Notes: generated by a model not told the origin, from the sequence alone. 64,000 nt of DNA from Marinobacter sp. ATCH36 (GCF_023555055.1 NZ_JAMJPL010000002.1:558001-622000); one strand, 5' to 3'; counted from the stretch's first letter, positions 1 to 9,654 are shown. Numbers and translations: made by a program.

Positions 1-589
1 AATCTATCTGCTGAACAATGGCGGTCATCACCCGGGACAGGTCGCTCACGGTGACCGGCTGGCCATGGCATTTGCCGGGTAGCTTTATGACATCAGAGGA
101 CGCCGCCACGGACTGTACCTTGCGGATAAAGCGCCCCAGACTCCAGCCTGTTCGCAGGATAATATGGCGAGGCAAAAGCGTCCGCACCGCCTGTTCACAT
201 TCCCACTGCCAGTTTCCCAGCTCGTTGCCCGGCTGGCCAGGATTGGAAGCGATGTAGGCGCTTTGCTTACGGCCATCGAAGACATAACAGGAAGAAAGCT
301 GCAGCAGTGCCATATTCCGGTCACGGGCGTGCTCCGCCAGCGCAACCGGCAGCGAGAAAGATACCTTGTGCGCGGCTTCAGGATCCTGCTCCGCAACTTC
401 CGGATTGGCAAGCCATAACGCGTTCACAATCAGGTCAGTATCCTTTGGAATCCAGCCCTCCAAAGCCGACAGATCGGCCGTTTCCAGTTCACTGATCAGC
501 AATGGGCTGACATGGAGCGAGGTTTTTCTCAGGCGCTCCAGCAATATCCGCCCCAACGGGCCATAGTCATGAACAACAAGAACGTGCAC
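1..589 (-). CDS. RmlD-like sugar-nucleotide reductase homologue, partial, catalytic residues eroded
   Basis: The frame starts at GTG 589, three codons after an in-frame stop and about 12 bases after GGAGG, and runs off the left edge, so only the first 196 residues are seen. It resembles RmlD/extended-SDR proteins: a Rossmann-like start (VLVVHDYGPLG), a SSCYVFDG motif at residues 99-106 and a following proline-rich loop. The first glycine of the usual TGxxGxxG motif is absent. The segment where YGxxK should lie reads LGNWQ (residues 124-128), so both catalytic Tyr and Lys are missing. It is therefore probably a non-catalytic or altered relative; the natural substrate is unknown. Fold assignment is fairly secure, function is not. 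Confidence 0.7.
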   Translation of the reverse strand, partial: MHVLVVHDYGPLGRILLERLRKTSLHVSPLLISELETADLSALEGWIPKDTDLIVNALWLANPEVAEQDPEAAHKVSFSLPVALAEHARDRNMALLQLSSCYVFDGRKQSAYIASNPGQPGNELGNWQWECEQAVRTLLPRHIILRTGWSLGRFIRKVQSVAASSDVIKLPGKCHGQPVTVSDLSRVMTAIVQQID

Positions 590-793
590 GAGCGCTCACT
601 GCCTCCGGTTTCGGTCGACTGTCTTTCTTCATACTGTAATCGTTCAGGCCGATGGTTGGAACGCATACCCGGGATATCACTGACATGACGGGCACCTGAT
701 ACCTTTCAAGCCAATGGCACCGGCGCGTCAACCCATAGAATGCATATCGGAAAACTGAGCAGATCCTACGAGCATACAACAACAGGACTCCAC

Positions 794-1153
794 ATGCTGA
801 AACAACAGAGCCATATCGTTGCACCCATACCCGATGAACTGCGTACGCGCGCGCTGTATACCGTCAACGAGCTCCGTGAACGGGGCAAGGCAGACAAGGA
901 AGCCATCGACAAACTGTTTGAACTGATTGTCGAGATGACCGATAACGGCCTGGACTTTTTCTTCCTGGAGCCTCTACGCCGGCTGAATGCAAGCAGCATG
1001 CTGATGGGCATGGCCAGGATGGGCATCAGCAGCATGCTGAAGGGCAGCAAAATGGTGGTGCACAAGGCACTGAAAAAACTGGATGACCGCAGCCTTGCCG
1101 CCATTCTCGATTTCATCGAGGAAATCATCCATGAACCGGAAGCGGCCTCCTGA
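794..1153 (+). CDS. Unknown 120-residue protein
   Basis: I do not recognise a family. ATG 794 is preferred over an upstream in-frame ATG at 740 because AGGA lies 6-7 bases before it. The protein is soluble-looking and mostly helical. A charged N-terminal half (residues 15-45) contains ELRERGKADKEAIDKLFEL, followed by a methionine-rich middle (SSMLMGMARMGISSMLKGSKM, abbreviated here to its flanks) and an acidic end. It has no signal peptide or strong membrane segment. It lies divergently from the reductase-like gene and converges on alr with only one base between the stops. Coding status rests on the ribosome-binding site, length and codon composition. Confidence 0.6.
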   Translation: MLKQQSHIVAPIPDELRTRALYTVNELRERGKADKEAIDKLFELIVEMTDNGLDFFFLEPLRRLNASSMLMGMARMGISSMLKGSKMVVHKALKKLDDRSLAAILDFIEEIIHEPEAAS

Positions 1154-1154
1154 C

Positions 1155-2252
1155 CTATGCCGTTTCGTCGCCGGAACTGTCATACAGCCTGGGTACCCGG
1201 GCTGTAATACCCGTGAGTAGCTCATAGCCAATGGTACCGGCGTGTTGCGCCACCTCGTCGACACTCACATGCCGTCCCCAAAGCTCCACGGTATCACCTG
1301 GGCCAGCGGCCGGCGCATGTGTCAGGTCTACCGCCAGCATATCCATCGAAACCCGACCGATCAGACGTATGCGGCTGCCTGCCACCCAGGCCGGCGTATC
1401 GGTTCCTGCATGGCGCGGATACCCGTCACCATAGCCGATCGCAACAATCCCCATCCGAGTTTCCTGCTCCGCTGTCCAGGAGCAGCCATAGCCCACAGAT
1501 TCCCCCGGCTGGAGCGTTCGAACCGCTGTCAACTCGGCTTCCAGTGTCATCACTGCCTCAAGACCCAGTTCCGGCCCGATTTTTCCCAGGGTTGGAGAAG
1601 CGCCATACAGCATGATGCCAGGGCGGCTCCAGTCGAATAATGGCTGGCCAGGTAGGAAGTGAGCTGCAGAATTGCCAGCACTTTTCGCAAGCGCTGGCCA
1701 GTCGACCACGGCCTCGGTAAAAGTTCGGGTCTGTTTCTCAGTGAATCCGCTGGACGGGTCATCGGCGCAAGCGTAATGCGTCACGAAACCAATAACCTGT
1801 TCCCTTGCCCCACATGCTTGCAACCGGGCCATCACCTGCCCCAGTACAGCGGGCGCAAATCCGAGGCGGTTCATTCCGGTATTCACTTTGAGCCAGAGCT
1901 TCGGCTTGTCCGGTGCCTGCTCCAGCCAGTCCAGCTGGTAATCGCTGTGCACCACCATTTCGAAACCTTTACCGGCGCTGGTGGCAACATCATCAAAGCT
2001 ATGCGGGCCCTGCAACATCACGACCGGATGATTGATACCGGCTGCCCGGATGGCAAGCGCCTCTTCGATACAGGCAACGGCAAATTTCGGAGCTTCATCC
2101 ACCAGTGCCCTGGCCACCTCACGGATACCATGGCCGTAACCATCAGCCTTGATTACCGCCATGGCCCGCGCCGGACTGGCTAACTTGCAGGCAAGACGAT
2201 AGTTATGGCGAAGCGCACCGGTATCAATACGGGCGACGGTCTTACGTGGCAT
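1155..2252 (-). CDS. alr: Alanine racemase
   Basis: PLP-dependent racemase that makes D-alanine for peptidoglycan. The 365-residue protein has the PLP lysine in AVIKADGYGHG (Lys35), and the second catalytic base, a tyrosine, in SVGYGCSW near residue 255. ATG 2252 overlaps the dnaB stop in a TGATG arrangement, so the two genes are probably translationally coupled; a TTG one codon upstream is less likely. The dnaB-alr order is common in pseudomonads and relatives. Length and motifs are complete. Whether it is the biosynthetic Alr or a catabolic DadX type cannot be told from sequence alone, but the context favours Alr. Confidence 0.95.
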   Translation of the reverse strand: MPRKTVARIDTGALRHNYRLACKLASPARAMAVIKADGYGHGIREVARALVDEAPKFAVACIEEALAIRAAGINHPVVMLQGPHSFDDVATSAGKGFEMVVHSDYQLDWLEQAPDKPKLWLKVNTGMNRLGFAPAVLGQVMARLQACGAREQVIGFVTHYACADDPSSGFTEKQTRTFTEAVVDWPALAKSAGNSAAHFLPGQPLFDWSRPGIMLYGASPTLGKIGPELGLEAVMTLEAELTAVRTLQPGESVGYGCSWTAEQETRMGIVAIGYGDGYPRHAGTDTPAWVAGSRIRLIGRVSMDMLAVDLTHAPAAGPGDTVELWGRHVSVDEVAQHAGTIGYELLTGITARVPRLYDSSGDETA

Positions 2253-3649
2253 CAATAGTCCCCGCCGTAATCACCGTGGGCCAGATCCTCAAATTTGGTG
2301 TAATGGCCAATAAAGGCAAGACGAACCGTACCAATAGGACCATTCCGCTGCTTGCCGATGATGATCTCGGCAATACCCTTGTCGGAGGTATCTTCGTTAT
2401 AGACCTCGTCACGGTAGACGAACATGATCACGTCGGCGTCCTGCTCGATGGCGCCGGATTCCCGCAGGTCCGAGTTCACCGGCCGCTTGTTGGGGCGCTG
2501 CTCAAGGCTTCGGTTGAGCTGAGAAAGTGCCATGACGGGACAGCTCAGTTCCTTGGCGATACCCTTCAGGGAGCGGGAAATCTCGGAAATCTCGGCGGTA
2601 CGGCCTTCAGTGTTACCCGGCACACGCATCAACTGCAGGTAATCCACCATTATCAAGCCAAGCTGTCCGTCATTCTCGCGGGCTATACGACGGGCCCTTG
2701 AACGCATCTCGGTGGGACTCAGAGCCGGCGTATCGTCAATATAGAGAGGTTTGTCCTTTAGCAGACTGACGGCCGAGGTAAGCCGGGGCCAGTCATCTTC
2801 TTCCAGCTTGCCGCTGCGAATGCGGCTCTGGTCAATGCGCCCCAGTGAGGACAGCATACGCATGACCAGCGCGTCTGCCGGCATCTCCATACTGAATACC
2901 AGAATCGGCGTTCCGGTGCTTATCAGCGCGTTTTCTACGATGTTCATCGCGAACGTGGTCTTACCCATGGATGGGCGCCCGGCCACAATCAACAGGTCTG
3001 CCGGCTGCATACCCGACGTCCATTCATCCAGATCCTTGAAACCGGTCGTCAGGCCTGTTGTGGTTTCGCCAGACTCAAACAGTTCCTCGATTTTACTCAG
3101 CGCATCGGTAAGGATCGGATTGATTTTCTTGGGGCCAGAGCCTTCTTTGACCCGCGATTCTGCAATCTGGAAAACGTTGCGTTCGGCTTCATCCAGGATT
3201 TCGTCGCTGTTTCGACCCTGGGGATTGAAGGCGGAATCCGAAATCTGCCCTGAAACCTGGACCAACTGGCGGAGGGTGGAGCGCTCCCGGACAATTTCAG
3301 CATAGGCGCGGATGTTGGCGGCGCCCGGGGTTTTCTCGGCGAGTTCCGCCAGGTAGGAAAGGCCGCCGGCGTCTTCGATGTCTCCGGCGCGCTCCAGGAA
3401 TTCTGTCAGTGTCACGACATCCAGCGGCTCGCTTTCACTGGCAAGTCGCTCGGCAGCGCCAAAAATCAGCCGGTGGTCCTGACGATAAAAATCTGCGGCA
3501 GAAATAATCTCCGACACTTCATCGAACCGGCGGTTATCAAGCATAAGGCCACCAAGCACCGCCTGCTCGGCCTCAATCGAATGAGGTGGAACCTTTATCC
3601 GGCTGGTTTCCGGGTCACTGTTTACCGGTTTGAAATCGGGTTTGGCCAT
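2252..3649 (-). CDS. dnaB: Replicative DNA helicase DnaB
   Basis: Hexameric 5'-3' helicase that unwinds DNA at the fork and recruits primase. 465 residues, normal for the family. The N-terminal all-helical domain spans about 20-125 (SIEAEQAVLGGLMLD), a linker helix follows, and the RecA-like ATPase domain starts near 195 with Walker A GRPSMGKT at about 224-231, Walker B LIMVDYLQLM and the arginine-rich C-terminal motifs. There is no intein. It is followed by alr with a one-base overlap. A 184-base gap separates it from rplI upstream, containing the rplI terminator. Confidence 0.98.
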   Translation of the reverse strand: MAKPDFKPVNSDPETSRIKVPPHSIEAEQAVLGGLMLDNRRFDEVSEIISAADFYRQDHRLIFGAAERLASESEPLDVVTLTEFLERAGDIEDAGGLSYLAELAEKTPGAANIRAYAEIVRERSTLRQLVQVSGQISDSAFNPQGRNSDEILDEAERNVFQIAESRVKEGSGPKKINPILTDALSKIEELFESGETTTGLTTGFKDLDEWTSGMQPADLLIVAGRPSMGKTTFAMNIVENALISTGTPILVFSMEMPADALVMRMLSSLGRIDQSRIRSGKLEEDDWPRLTSAVSLLKDKPLYIDDTPALSPTEMRSRARRIARENDGQLGLIMVDYLQLMRVPGNTEGRTAEISEISRSLKGIAKELSCPVMALSQLNRSLEQRPNKRPVNSDLRESGAIEQDADVIMFVYRDEVYNEDTSDKGIAEIIIGKQRNGPIGTVRLAFIGHYTKFEDLAHGDYGGDY

Positions 3650-3748
3650 GAAAACATCTTCATCTGGGCATCACATCCGGGACAGGTTACTGGGATTGTC
3701 GATGCGATGGGAGAACTACGATAGGGACAAATCATACACCAGAAAGCA

Positions 3749-3786
3749 ACAGGCCCGGAATCCACAAAAGCGAATTCCGGGCCTGT
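3749..3786 (-). terminator. Terminator hairpin after rplI
   Basis: A 13-bp perfect inverted repeat (3749-3761 with 3774-3786, core AGGCCCGGAAT / ATTCCGGGCCT) has a 12-base loop. On the minus strand it is followed by TGCTTTCT. It lies 48 bases past the rplI stop and before dnaB, and so separates the ribosomal-protein operon from dnaB. Confidence 0.75.
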
Positions 3787-3833
3787 ATGACTGCCGCCAG
3801 CTGGAAAGCCGGCGTCACCGCATGAGGTGCAAT

Positions 3834-4280
3834 TTACTCGGCAACAACGGCCAGGTTAATGACAACGCTCACGTCGGAGTGCAGCTGAAGCTCAATCTCG
3901 TACTCGCCAACCAAGCGCAGCGGGCCTTCCGGCAGACGAACTTCACTTTTCTCGACTTCGGTACCGGCAGCGGTAATTGCATCAGCAATGTCACGCACAC
4001 CAATTGAGCCGAACAGCTTGCCTTCTTCACCAGCCTTGGAGGTGATGGTGACAGAAGCGCCTGCCAGAGCCTCGCCACGAGCCTGAGCGGCAGACAGCTT
4101 CTCAGCCGCCACTCTTTCCAGCTCTGCACGGCGCTCTTCGAAGGCCTTCAGGTTATCGGCGGTTGCCGCAACAGCCTTGCCATAAGGCAGCAGAAAATTG
4201 CGACCGTAACCAGACTTTACCTTGACCTTGTCACCCAGTGAACCAAGGTTTGCTACTTTTTCGAGCAGAATAACTTCCAT
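3834..4280 (-). CDS. rplI: 50S ribosomal protein L9
   Basis: Large-subunit protein that binds 23S rRNA near the L1 stalk. 148 residues, the usual length. The N-terminal domain begins [19 protein letters not shown] with the conserved [13 protein letters not shown] segment at about 24-37. A long connecting helix (about 40-75, rich in E, R, A) leads to the C-terminal domain. It is the last gene of the rpsF-rpsR-membrane protein-rplI unit; a terminator hairpin follows. Confidence 0.98.
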   Translation of the reverse strand: MEVILLEKVANLGSLGDKVKVKSGYGRNFLLPYGKAVAATADNLKAFEERRAELERVAAEKLSAAQARGEALAGASVTITSKAGEEGKLFGSIGVRDIADAITAAGTEVEKSEVRLPEGPLRLVGEYEIELQLHSDVSVVINLAVVAE

Positions 4281-4300
4281 CTCGTTGACCTCTTCGTACT

Positions 4301-5167
4301 TTATTCGGCCGGGCCGGAGGGTTTTATTCGTCTCCGGATATCCAGCCAGCTATCCACAAATGCCAGAACTACTAACAGAATCATCAGGCTTGGACCAAGC
4401 AGCACCAATGCCAGGTAGAACATGATCAGCCACTGGCCGCTCAGATTTTTACGACCTACAACGCCATGAACCAGGGCCAGCCCCGCCAGAAACAGCGGCA
4501 ACCCTCCGGCCCAGCCCAGCAGCATGGAATTCAGCCCCAGAACGGGCCCTGCCACTATGGTAATCACACAAATAACCGCGATTGCCGGTGACAGCCGGAG
4601 CGAGTGGAACTCGGTCCGGAATCCGCCGGGGTTATACAACCCCGCCTGCCAGGATCTCGCCAGCATGGTCATGCCCACCCCGGTAACCAGGTAAGTGCCT
4701 GCCATGCTTGCGTTCATGGTCTGCCGAATGACTGTTTCCAGCCTGTCGCCAAGACTGCTGGCTACTTCGGCGTTGTATTCTTGGTAAAACCTGACCCCGG
4801 TCTGCACCAGATCGTTTAACAGATCCGGATACAACACGGGCAGCATCATGCCTGTCACAATACCCAGGAAACTGCCTGCAAGGAGCGCTTTCTCCCAGGA
4901 CAGGGTAGTTCTCAGAATAGATGCAATCAGCATTACCTGAAGCAGTACCGCCAATGCTGTCGGGTCCTGCCCAAACCAGCTCCAGCCGAGTGCCGGAAGC
5001 AATGCCCAGAGGCCGATATTAAGCCCCTGGCTGATACCCAGCCTGAGAATGACCAGGCCAATCACCGCTGCACCAATCCAGAACAACAGGGGTATCGCAG
5101 TGGTAACTGCCGCAACCCCGCCTGCCTGCAGAGGACCGCGCATTACAAACTGTGCCAGTGCACGCAT
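4301..5167 (-). CDS. Membrane protein of the rpsF-rplI operon (DUF2232-like)
   Basis: A 288-residue polytopic protein with about eight hydrophobic segments (roughly 18-42, 48-90, 93-115, 155-175, 192-210, 212-235 and 245-272), ending in a basic tail ([13 protein letters not shown]). Proteins of this kind sit between rpsR and rplI in many gammaproteobacteria such as Pseudomonas and are usually annotated as conserved membrane proteins, DUF2232/YybS-like. No catalytic motif is visible. Short gaps on both sides (20 and 27 bases) put it in the ribosomal-protein operon. Function unknown. Confidence 0.8.
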   Translation of the reverse strand: MRALAQFVMRGPLQAGGVAAVTTAIPLLFWIGAAVIGLVILRLGISQGLNIGLWALLPALGWSWFGQDPTALAVLLQVMLIASILRTTLSWEKALLAGSFLGIVTGMMLPVLYPDLLNDLVQTGVRFYQEYNAEVASSLGDRLETVIRQTMNASMAGTYLVTGVGMTMLARSWQAGLYNPGGFRTEFHSLRLSPAIAVICVITIVAGPVLGLNSMLLGWAGGLPLFLAGLALVHGVVGRKNLSGQWLIMFYLALVLLGPSLMILLVVLAFVDSWLDIRRRIKPSGPAE

Positions 5168-5194
5168 GGTCCCGGGTCCTGTTAATTCTGTTAC

Positions 5195-5425
5195 TTAGTT
5201 ATCGTGGCTGTCCGAATACGGCAGCAGTGCCAGGTAGCGGGCACGCTTGATAGCGGTAGCCAGCTGACGCTGATAACGTGCTTTGGTGCCGGTAATGCGG
5301 CTGGGCACGATTTTGCCGGTTTCAGTAACATAACCTTTCAGGGTGTCCAGATCCTTGTAATCAATCTCTTTGACACCTTCTGCCGTGAAGCGGCAGAACT
5401 TACGACGTCTGAAAAAACGAGCCAT
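5195..5425 (-). CDS. rpsR: 30S ribosomal protein S18
   Basis: Small-subunit platform protein that forms a heterodimer with S6. 76 residues, full length. It begins [17 protein letters not shown], includes the [19 protein letters not shown] segment and ends with the basic [20 protein letters not shown] helix that binds 16S rRNA. It follows rpsF by 29 bases and is presumably co-transcribed with it. Confidence 0.98.
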   Translation of the reverse strand: MARFFRRRKFCRFTAEGVKEIDYKDLDTLKGYVTETGKIVPSRITGTKARYQRQLATAIKRARYLALLPYSDSHDN

Positions 5426-5454
5426 AACTTAACTCCTCAACTCCGGTGATGGTT

Positions 5455-5871
5455 TTACTCTTCTTCGTCCTGGGTTTCAGCCTGCTGACGTGGCTCGTCA
5501 GATTCAGCTGAACGACGCGGACGATCATCGCCGCCACGACGGTCTTCACGGGACTCGGAAGCTTTCATCGGGGACAGGTCCGTATCGGCACCATCGCGGC
5601 GCAGAATCATGTCGCGGATGATGGCATCGTTGAAACGGAAGTTGTGAGTCAGCTCGTCCATCGCTGCCTGTGAACATTCAACGTTCATCAGTACGTAGTG
5701 AGCCTTGTGAATCTTGTTAATCGGGTAAGCCAGGTGACGACGGCCCCAATCTTCCAGGCGATGTACCTTGCCGCCATCTTCATTGATGACACCGGTATAA
5801 CGCTCGATCATTGCGGGCACCTGCTCGCTCTGATCAGGGTGTACCATAAATACGATTTCGTAGTGACGCAT
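5455..5871 (-). CDS. rpsF: 30S ribosomal protein S6 with long charged tail
   Basis: Small-subunit protein that pairs with S18. Residues 1-95 are the ferredoxin-like S6 core ([19 protein letters not shown], then [14 protein letters not shown]). Residues about 105-138 form a disordered Arg/Asp/Glu tail ending in DEEE. An acidic tail is the kind of end that RimK extends with glutamates in Escherichia coli S6; that such modification happens here is inference. First gene of its operon, preceded by a 180-base leader with a strong hairpin. Confidence 0.98.
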   Translation of the reverse strand: MRHYEIVFMVHPDQSEQVPAMIERYTGVINEDGGKVHRLEDWGRRHLAYPINKIHKAHYVLMNVECSQAAMDELTHNFRFNDAIIRDMILRRDGADTDLSPMKASESREDRRGGDDRPRRSAESDEPRQQAETQDEEE

Positions 5872-5971
5872 GAGTTCTCCCTACGGATTAAACAGCCTCC
5901 AGCAAACGCACAGAATCAGACCGTGCAAATGCAAGAAGCAAGGAGGTGGCAGCCAAAGCCGCCGGCTTCTT

Positions 5972-6007
5972 GATGCCAATTACCCCGATTTCGGGCAATA
6001 AGGCATC
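5972..6007 (-). promoter_or_regulatory. Long hairpin between rlmB and rpsF
   Basis: On the minus strand the outer stem GATGCC/GGCATC (6002-6007 with 5972-5977) encloses a second stem with CCCG/CGGG around an AAAT loop, giving a nearly continuous hairpin of 36 bases. No T-run follows. It may end rlmB transcripts or be part of the rpsF leader. S6-S18 is known to repress its own operon through a leader structure in many bacteria, but I cannot assign that motif with certainty here. Confidence 0.5.
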
Positions 6008-6052
6008 GCCCCCTGAGAAAGGGGGTCACGTATTCTAGGCGTGTGGGGGGTA

Positions 6053-6790
6053 CTATGCAAGCCGCTGGCGCAATGCTTCGTAAAGACAAACGCCGGTGGC
6101 CACGGAAACGTTCAGGCTGTCCACGTGGCCGAGCATCGGGATATTGATCAACAGGTCACAATGCTCCCGGGTCAGCCGCCGCATACCTTTGCCTTCGGCT
6201 CCCATCACGAGCGCGACCGGGCCGGTAAAATCAGCCTGATAGACGGTATTCTCAGCCTCGCCTGCAGTGCCGATAAGCCAGACACCGTCGTCCTGTATGG
6301 TTCGCATGAATCGTGCAAGGTTGGTTACCCGCACCAACGGTACGGTTTCAGCCGCCCCGCAGGCGACTTTGCGCACCGTGGGCGACAGCGACGCTGACTT
6401 GTCTTTCGGCACTATGACCGCTTGAACACCAACGGCATCGGCGGTGCGCAGACAGGCACCCAGGTTGTGAGGATCGGTGACGCCGTCAAGAATGAGCAGA
6501 AACGGCGGCTTGTCGGAACCGGCAAGCATGGTGAGCAAATCGTCTTCGCTCCACTCGCGGCTTTCGGACACCGCTGCGACAACCCCCTGGTGAACCCCGG
6601 AAACCCGTTGATCCAGTTCCTTGCGGTGCACCACCTGCCAGCGTACCCCAAGCTCGTTCAGGGCATCGGTTACAGTCTTGACCCGCCGATCTTCGCGACC
6701 GGTCTGGATCCACACCTGCTGCAACCGCTCCGGCTCACGCTTCAGTACCGCTTCAACGGCATGCCAGCCAAAAATAAACTCATCAGACAC
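6053..6790 (-). CDS. rlmB: 23S rRNA (guanosine-2251-2'-O)-methyltransferase
   Basis: SPOUT-family enzyme that methylates the peptidyl-transferase P-loop guanosine of 23S rRNA using SAM. 245 residues. The N-terminal L30e-like substrate-binding domain is at 5-75 ([14 protein letters not shown]). The catalytic knot contains [27 protein letters not shown] and the C-terminal [16 protein letters not shown]. It starts three bases after the rnr stop, as in the rnr-rlmB pair of enterobacteria, so the two are probably co-transcribed. Confidence 0.96.
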   Translation of the reverse strand: MSDEFIFGWHAVEAVLKREPERLQQVWIQTGREDRRVKTVTDALNELGVRWQVVHRKELDQRVSGVHQGVVAAVSESREWSEDDLLTMLAGSDKPPFLLILDGVTDPHNLGACLRTADAVGVQAVIVPKDKSASLSPTVRKVACGAAETVPLVRVTNLARFMRTIQDDGVWLIGTAGEAENTVYQADFTGPVALVMGAEGKGMRRLTREHCDLLINIPMLGHVDSLNVSVATGVCLYEALRQRLA

Positions 6791-6793
6791 GGC

Positions 6794-9382
6794 TTATTTT
6801 CCTGACTTGCGTGGCTTCGGCTTCTTTCCCTTGCCCGCGCCTTTCCCCAACGCCAGCTTGGCGGCTTCTGCTACCAGCTTGTCACGGGCCGACAACTCAC
6901 CATTGTCCTCGTAAGTTGGCGCAACTTTCTCGGGTTTTTCGGATTTGCCGGCGGACTTTGGCGCGGATCCTTTCTTTCGACGCGGTTTGTCACCGGAATC
7001 CCCGGCTTTTTCGCGGCTGCCTTTCCCACGGTCGCCCTTCGAAGAGCGACTACCGGCAGATTTTCCGCCCTTGCCCCGACCTTTGCCTTTATCTCTGGGT
7101 TCACGCTTGGTTATTTCCAGCGCATCCCGGTCTGCCTGGCGGTGCTGAGGCTCACTCACCAACTCAAGGTCAACCTTGCGGTCTTCCATGCCAACACGCA
7201 CCACTTTTACCCGTACATCGTCGCCCAGGCGGAAGCTCATGGCCGTGCGCTCGCCAATCAGGCGATGCTTGGCGGAGTCATGATGGAAATAATCACCGCT
7301 CAGCGTGGAAACGTGCACCAGGCCTTCTATATAGACCCCGGACAGCTCCACGAAGAAACCGAACGGCACAACGGCGGCGATCACGCCATCATACTCTTCG
7401 CCAACATGATCCTTCAGGTACTCACACTTGAGCCAGGCCATGACATCGCGGGTGGCATCGTCGGCCCGGCGCTCGGTCATTGAGCAGTGTTCACCCAACT
7501 GGTACATACGAGCCAGGTCGTAGGGGTAGTCCGCCAGTTCCGGGTCCTTCTTTGGCGGCGCTACGATATCCTTGCTGCCTTCCTCGCTGTGCACGACAGA
7601 CTTGATACCACGATGCACAATCAGGTCCGGATACCGACGAATGGGCGAAGTGAAATGAGCATAGCTGGTAAAGCCAAGGCCAAAGTGCCCCCCCTCATCC
7701 GGACTGTAAACCGCCTGACTGAGAGAGCGCAGCATCACCGTCTGAATGACATTTGCATCGGAACGATCAGCAATGCTGGACAAAAGCTCCCGATAATCAG
7801 CTGAGGTTGGTTTATCGCCGCCACCCAACTGGAGGCCCAGCTCACCCAGGAACAGGCGCACCGCATTAAGACGCTCCTCTGAAGGGCCATCGTGAACACG
7901 GTACAGCGAAGGCACCTTGTGCTTCTTGAGGAAGCGTGCAGTTGCCACGTTGGCGGCCAACATGCATTCCTCGACAATCTTGTGGGCGTCGTTACGCTGG
8001 ATCGGGACAATTTCCTCGATCTTGCGGTTTGCGTCGAACACCACTTTGGTTTCGGTGGTTTCGAAATCGATGGCGCCCCGCTCGGTTCTCGCCTTGCGCA
8101 GCAACTTGTAAAGATTGTAGAGATTGTGCAGGTGCGGCAATACGTGAGCGTACTGCTCGGAAAGCCTGTAGCCCGGCTCGGAATCCGGCCGCTCCAGCAT
8201 GTCGCTGACCTTGTTGTAAGTCAGTCGCGCGTGACTGTGCATTACGGCCTGATAGAACGTATAGCCACTGATGGCGCCAGCGGCGCTGATGGTTACATCC
8301 GCCACCATGCACAACCGGTCAACACCCGGGTTCAGCGAACACAGGCCGTTCGACAGCTTTTCCGGGAGCATGGGCACCACGTGATCCGGGAAATACACCG
8401 AATTGCCGCGGTTAATCGCCTCTTCGTCCAGGGGTGATTCGGGGCGAACGTAGTGAGATACATCCGCTATCGCCACCAGCAAACGATAACCACCACGGGG
8501 ACGTGGCTCGCAATAAATCGCGTCATCAAAATCCCGCGCACTTTCATCATCGATGGTAACAAGCCGAAGATTACGGATATCGACCCGGTTCTGTTTGTCT
8601 TTTTCAGTAACTTCCTCGGGTATATCCGCAACCTGCTCTCCCACGGCTGGCGGCCAGCTGTGGGGAATATCGTAGGAGCGGATGGCAACGTCGATTTCCA
8701 TGCCCGGCGCCATATGTTCACCCAATATTTCGACCACCTTACCTGTGGGCTGGGTGCGTACCGTCGGCTGGCGCAGTATATCCACAACCACGTACTGGCC
8801 ATGACGCGCTTCATTGATATGCTCGGCAGGAATAAGCACTTCGTGGTTGATACGGGCATTCTCGGGAACCACGAAGGAAATGCCGCTTTCCTGGAAAAGC
8901 CGGCCAACTGTCTGTTGGGTGCGGTATTCCAGCACCTCGACAATCACGCCTTCGCGGCGCCCCCGGTCATCTACCCGGTCGACTCGCGCGGCAACCCGGT
9001 CACCGTGAAAAACCTGGCGCATCTGACGCGCTGTCAGGAACAGGTCTGACCCACCGTCATCCGGTATCAGGAACCCGAATCCATCCTTGTGCCCCGTTAC
9101 CCGGCCTGTCACCAGATCCGCCTCTTCAATGGGCAGGTAGGCGCCACGGCGGTTGCAGATCAGCTGTCCATCGCGACACATGGCAATCAGCCGACGGCGC
9201 AGGGCCTCGATGCCCTCCTCGGACTGCTGGCCCAGTTCTTCACACAGGGTTGGATGGGTGGCCGGCGCGCCCCTTTCCTTAAGATGCTCGAGAATAAACT
9301 CCCGGCTCTGGATGGGATTGTCGTAATTGCTGGCCTCACGCTGTGCGTGTGGGTCGTTGTCTGTCTTTTTTCTGGAAACCAT
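6794..9382 (-). CDS. rnr: Ribonuclease R with long basic tail
   Basis: Processive 3'-5' exoribonuclease that degrades structured RNA. The 862-residue protein has an N-terminal helix-turn-helix region, cold-shock domains, the RNB catalytic core (DDESARDFDDAIYCEP supplies the Mg-binding aspartates) and a C-terminal S1 domain (VGEEYDGVIAAVVPFGFFVEL). About 120 residues after S1 are rich in Lys, Arg, Gly and Ser, longer than in Escherichia coli. ATG 9382 is chosen because AAGGA precedes it by five bases; a further upstream start at 9418 has no good site. Its promoter region is shared divergently with tRNA-Leu. Confidence 0.97.
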   Translation of the reverse strand: MVSRKKTDNDPHAQREASNYDNPIQSREFILEHLKERGAPATHPTLCEELGQQSEEGIEALRRRLIAMCRDGQLICNRRGAYLPIEEADLVTGRVTGHKDGFGFLIPDDGGSDLFLTARQMRQVFHGDRVAARVDRVDDRGRREGVIVEVLEYRTQQTVGRLFQESGISFVVPENARINHEVLIPAEHINEARHGQYVVVDILRQPTVRTQPTGKVVEILGEHMAPGMEIDVAIRSYDIPHSWPPAVGEQVADIPEEVTEKDKQNRVDIRNLRLVTIDDESARDFDDAIYCEPRPRGGYRLLVAIADVSHYVRPESPLDEEAINRGNSVYFPDHVVPMLPEKLSNGLCSLNPGVDRLCMVADVTISAAGAISGYTFYQAVMHSHARLTYNKVSDMLERPDSEPGYRLSEQYAHVLPHLHNLYNLYKLLRKARTERGAIDFETTETKVVFDANRKIEEIVPIQRNDAHKIVEECMLAANVATARFLKKHKVPSLYRVHDGPSEERLNAVRLFLGELGLQLGGGDKPTSADYRELLSSIADRSDANVIQTVMLRSLSQAVYSPDEGGHFGLGFTSYAHFTSPIRRYPDLIVHRGIKSVVHSEEGSKDIVAPPKKDPELADYPYDLARMYQLGEHCSMTERRADDATRDVMAWLKCEYLKDHVGEEYDGVIAAVVPFGFFVELSGVYIEGLVHVSTLSGDYFHHDSAKHRLIGERTAMSFRLGDDVRVKVVRVGMEDRKVDLELVSEPQHRQADRDALEITKREPRDKGKGRGKGGKSAGSRSSKGDRGKGSREKAGDSGDKPRRKKGSAPKSAGKSEKPEKVAPTYEDNGELSARDKLVAEAAKLALGKGAGKGKKPKPRKSGK

Positions 9383-9522
9383 TCGTATCCTTAATTCCGA
9401 TTTCCTGGTGGAAATCAATCGTTATATTGCGTTTGCCGGAGAGTATAACGCCGCCAGCGGCCGCCTGCCTAACCACCCAGCAAAAATAGGTACAAAAACC
9501 GAGATTAGCCAGCAAAAAATGT

Positions 9523-9551
9523 TTGACAGCGTTTTTCCGAATGATTAAAGT
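9523..9551 (+). promoter_or_regulatory. Promoter of tRNA-Leu
   Basis: A consensus -35 TTGACA (9523-9528), a 17-base spacer and TAAAGT (9546-9551) precede the tRNA by about 100 bases. They are followed by a GC-rich discriminator (ACGCGCC), which is typical of stringently controlled stable-RNA promoters. Confidence 0.7.
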
Positions 9552-9654
9552 ACGCGCCATCGGTTGACAGCAGCGCCTGTCGCCGCGGCAGAAACACCGG
9601 AAATTCAATAAGCTAACGCTTTTGAGTTCCCACCGGAGAGACTGCAAATCACCT

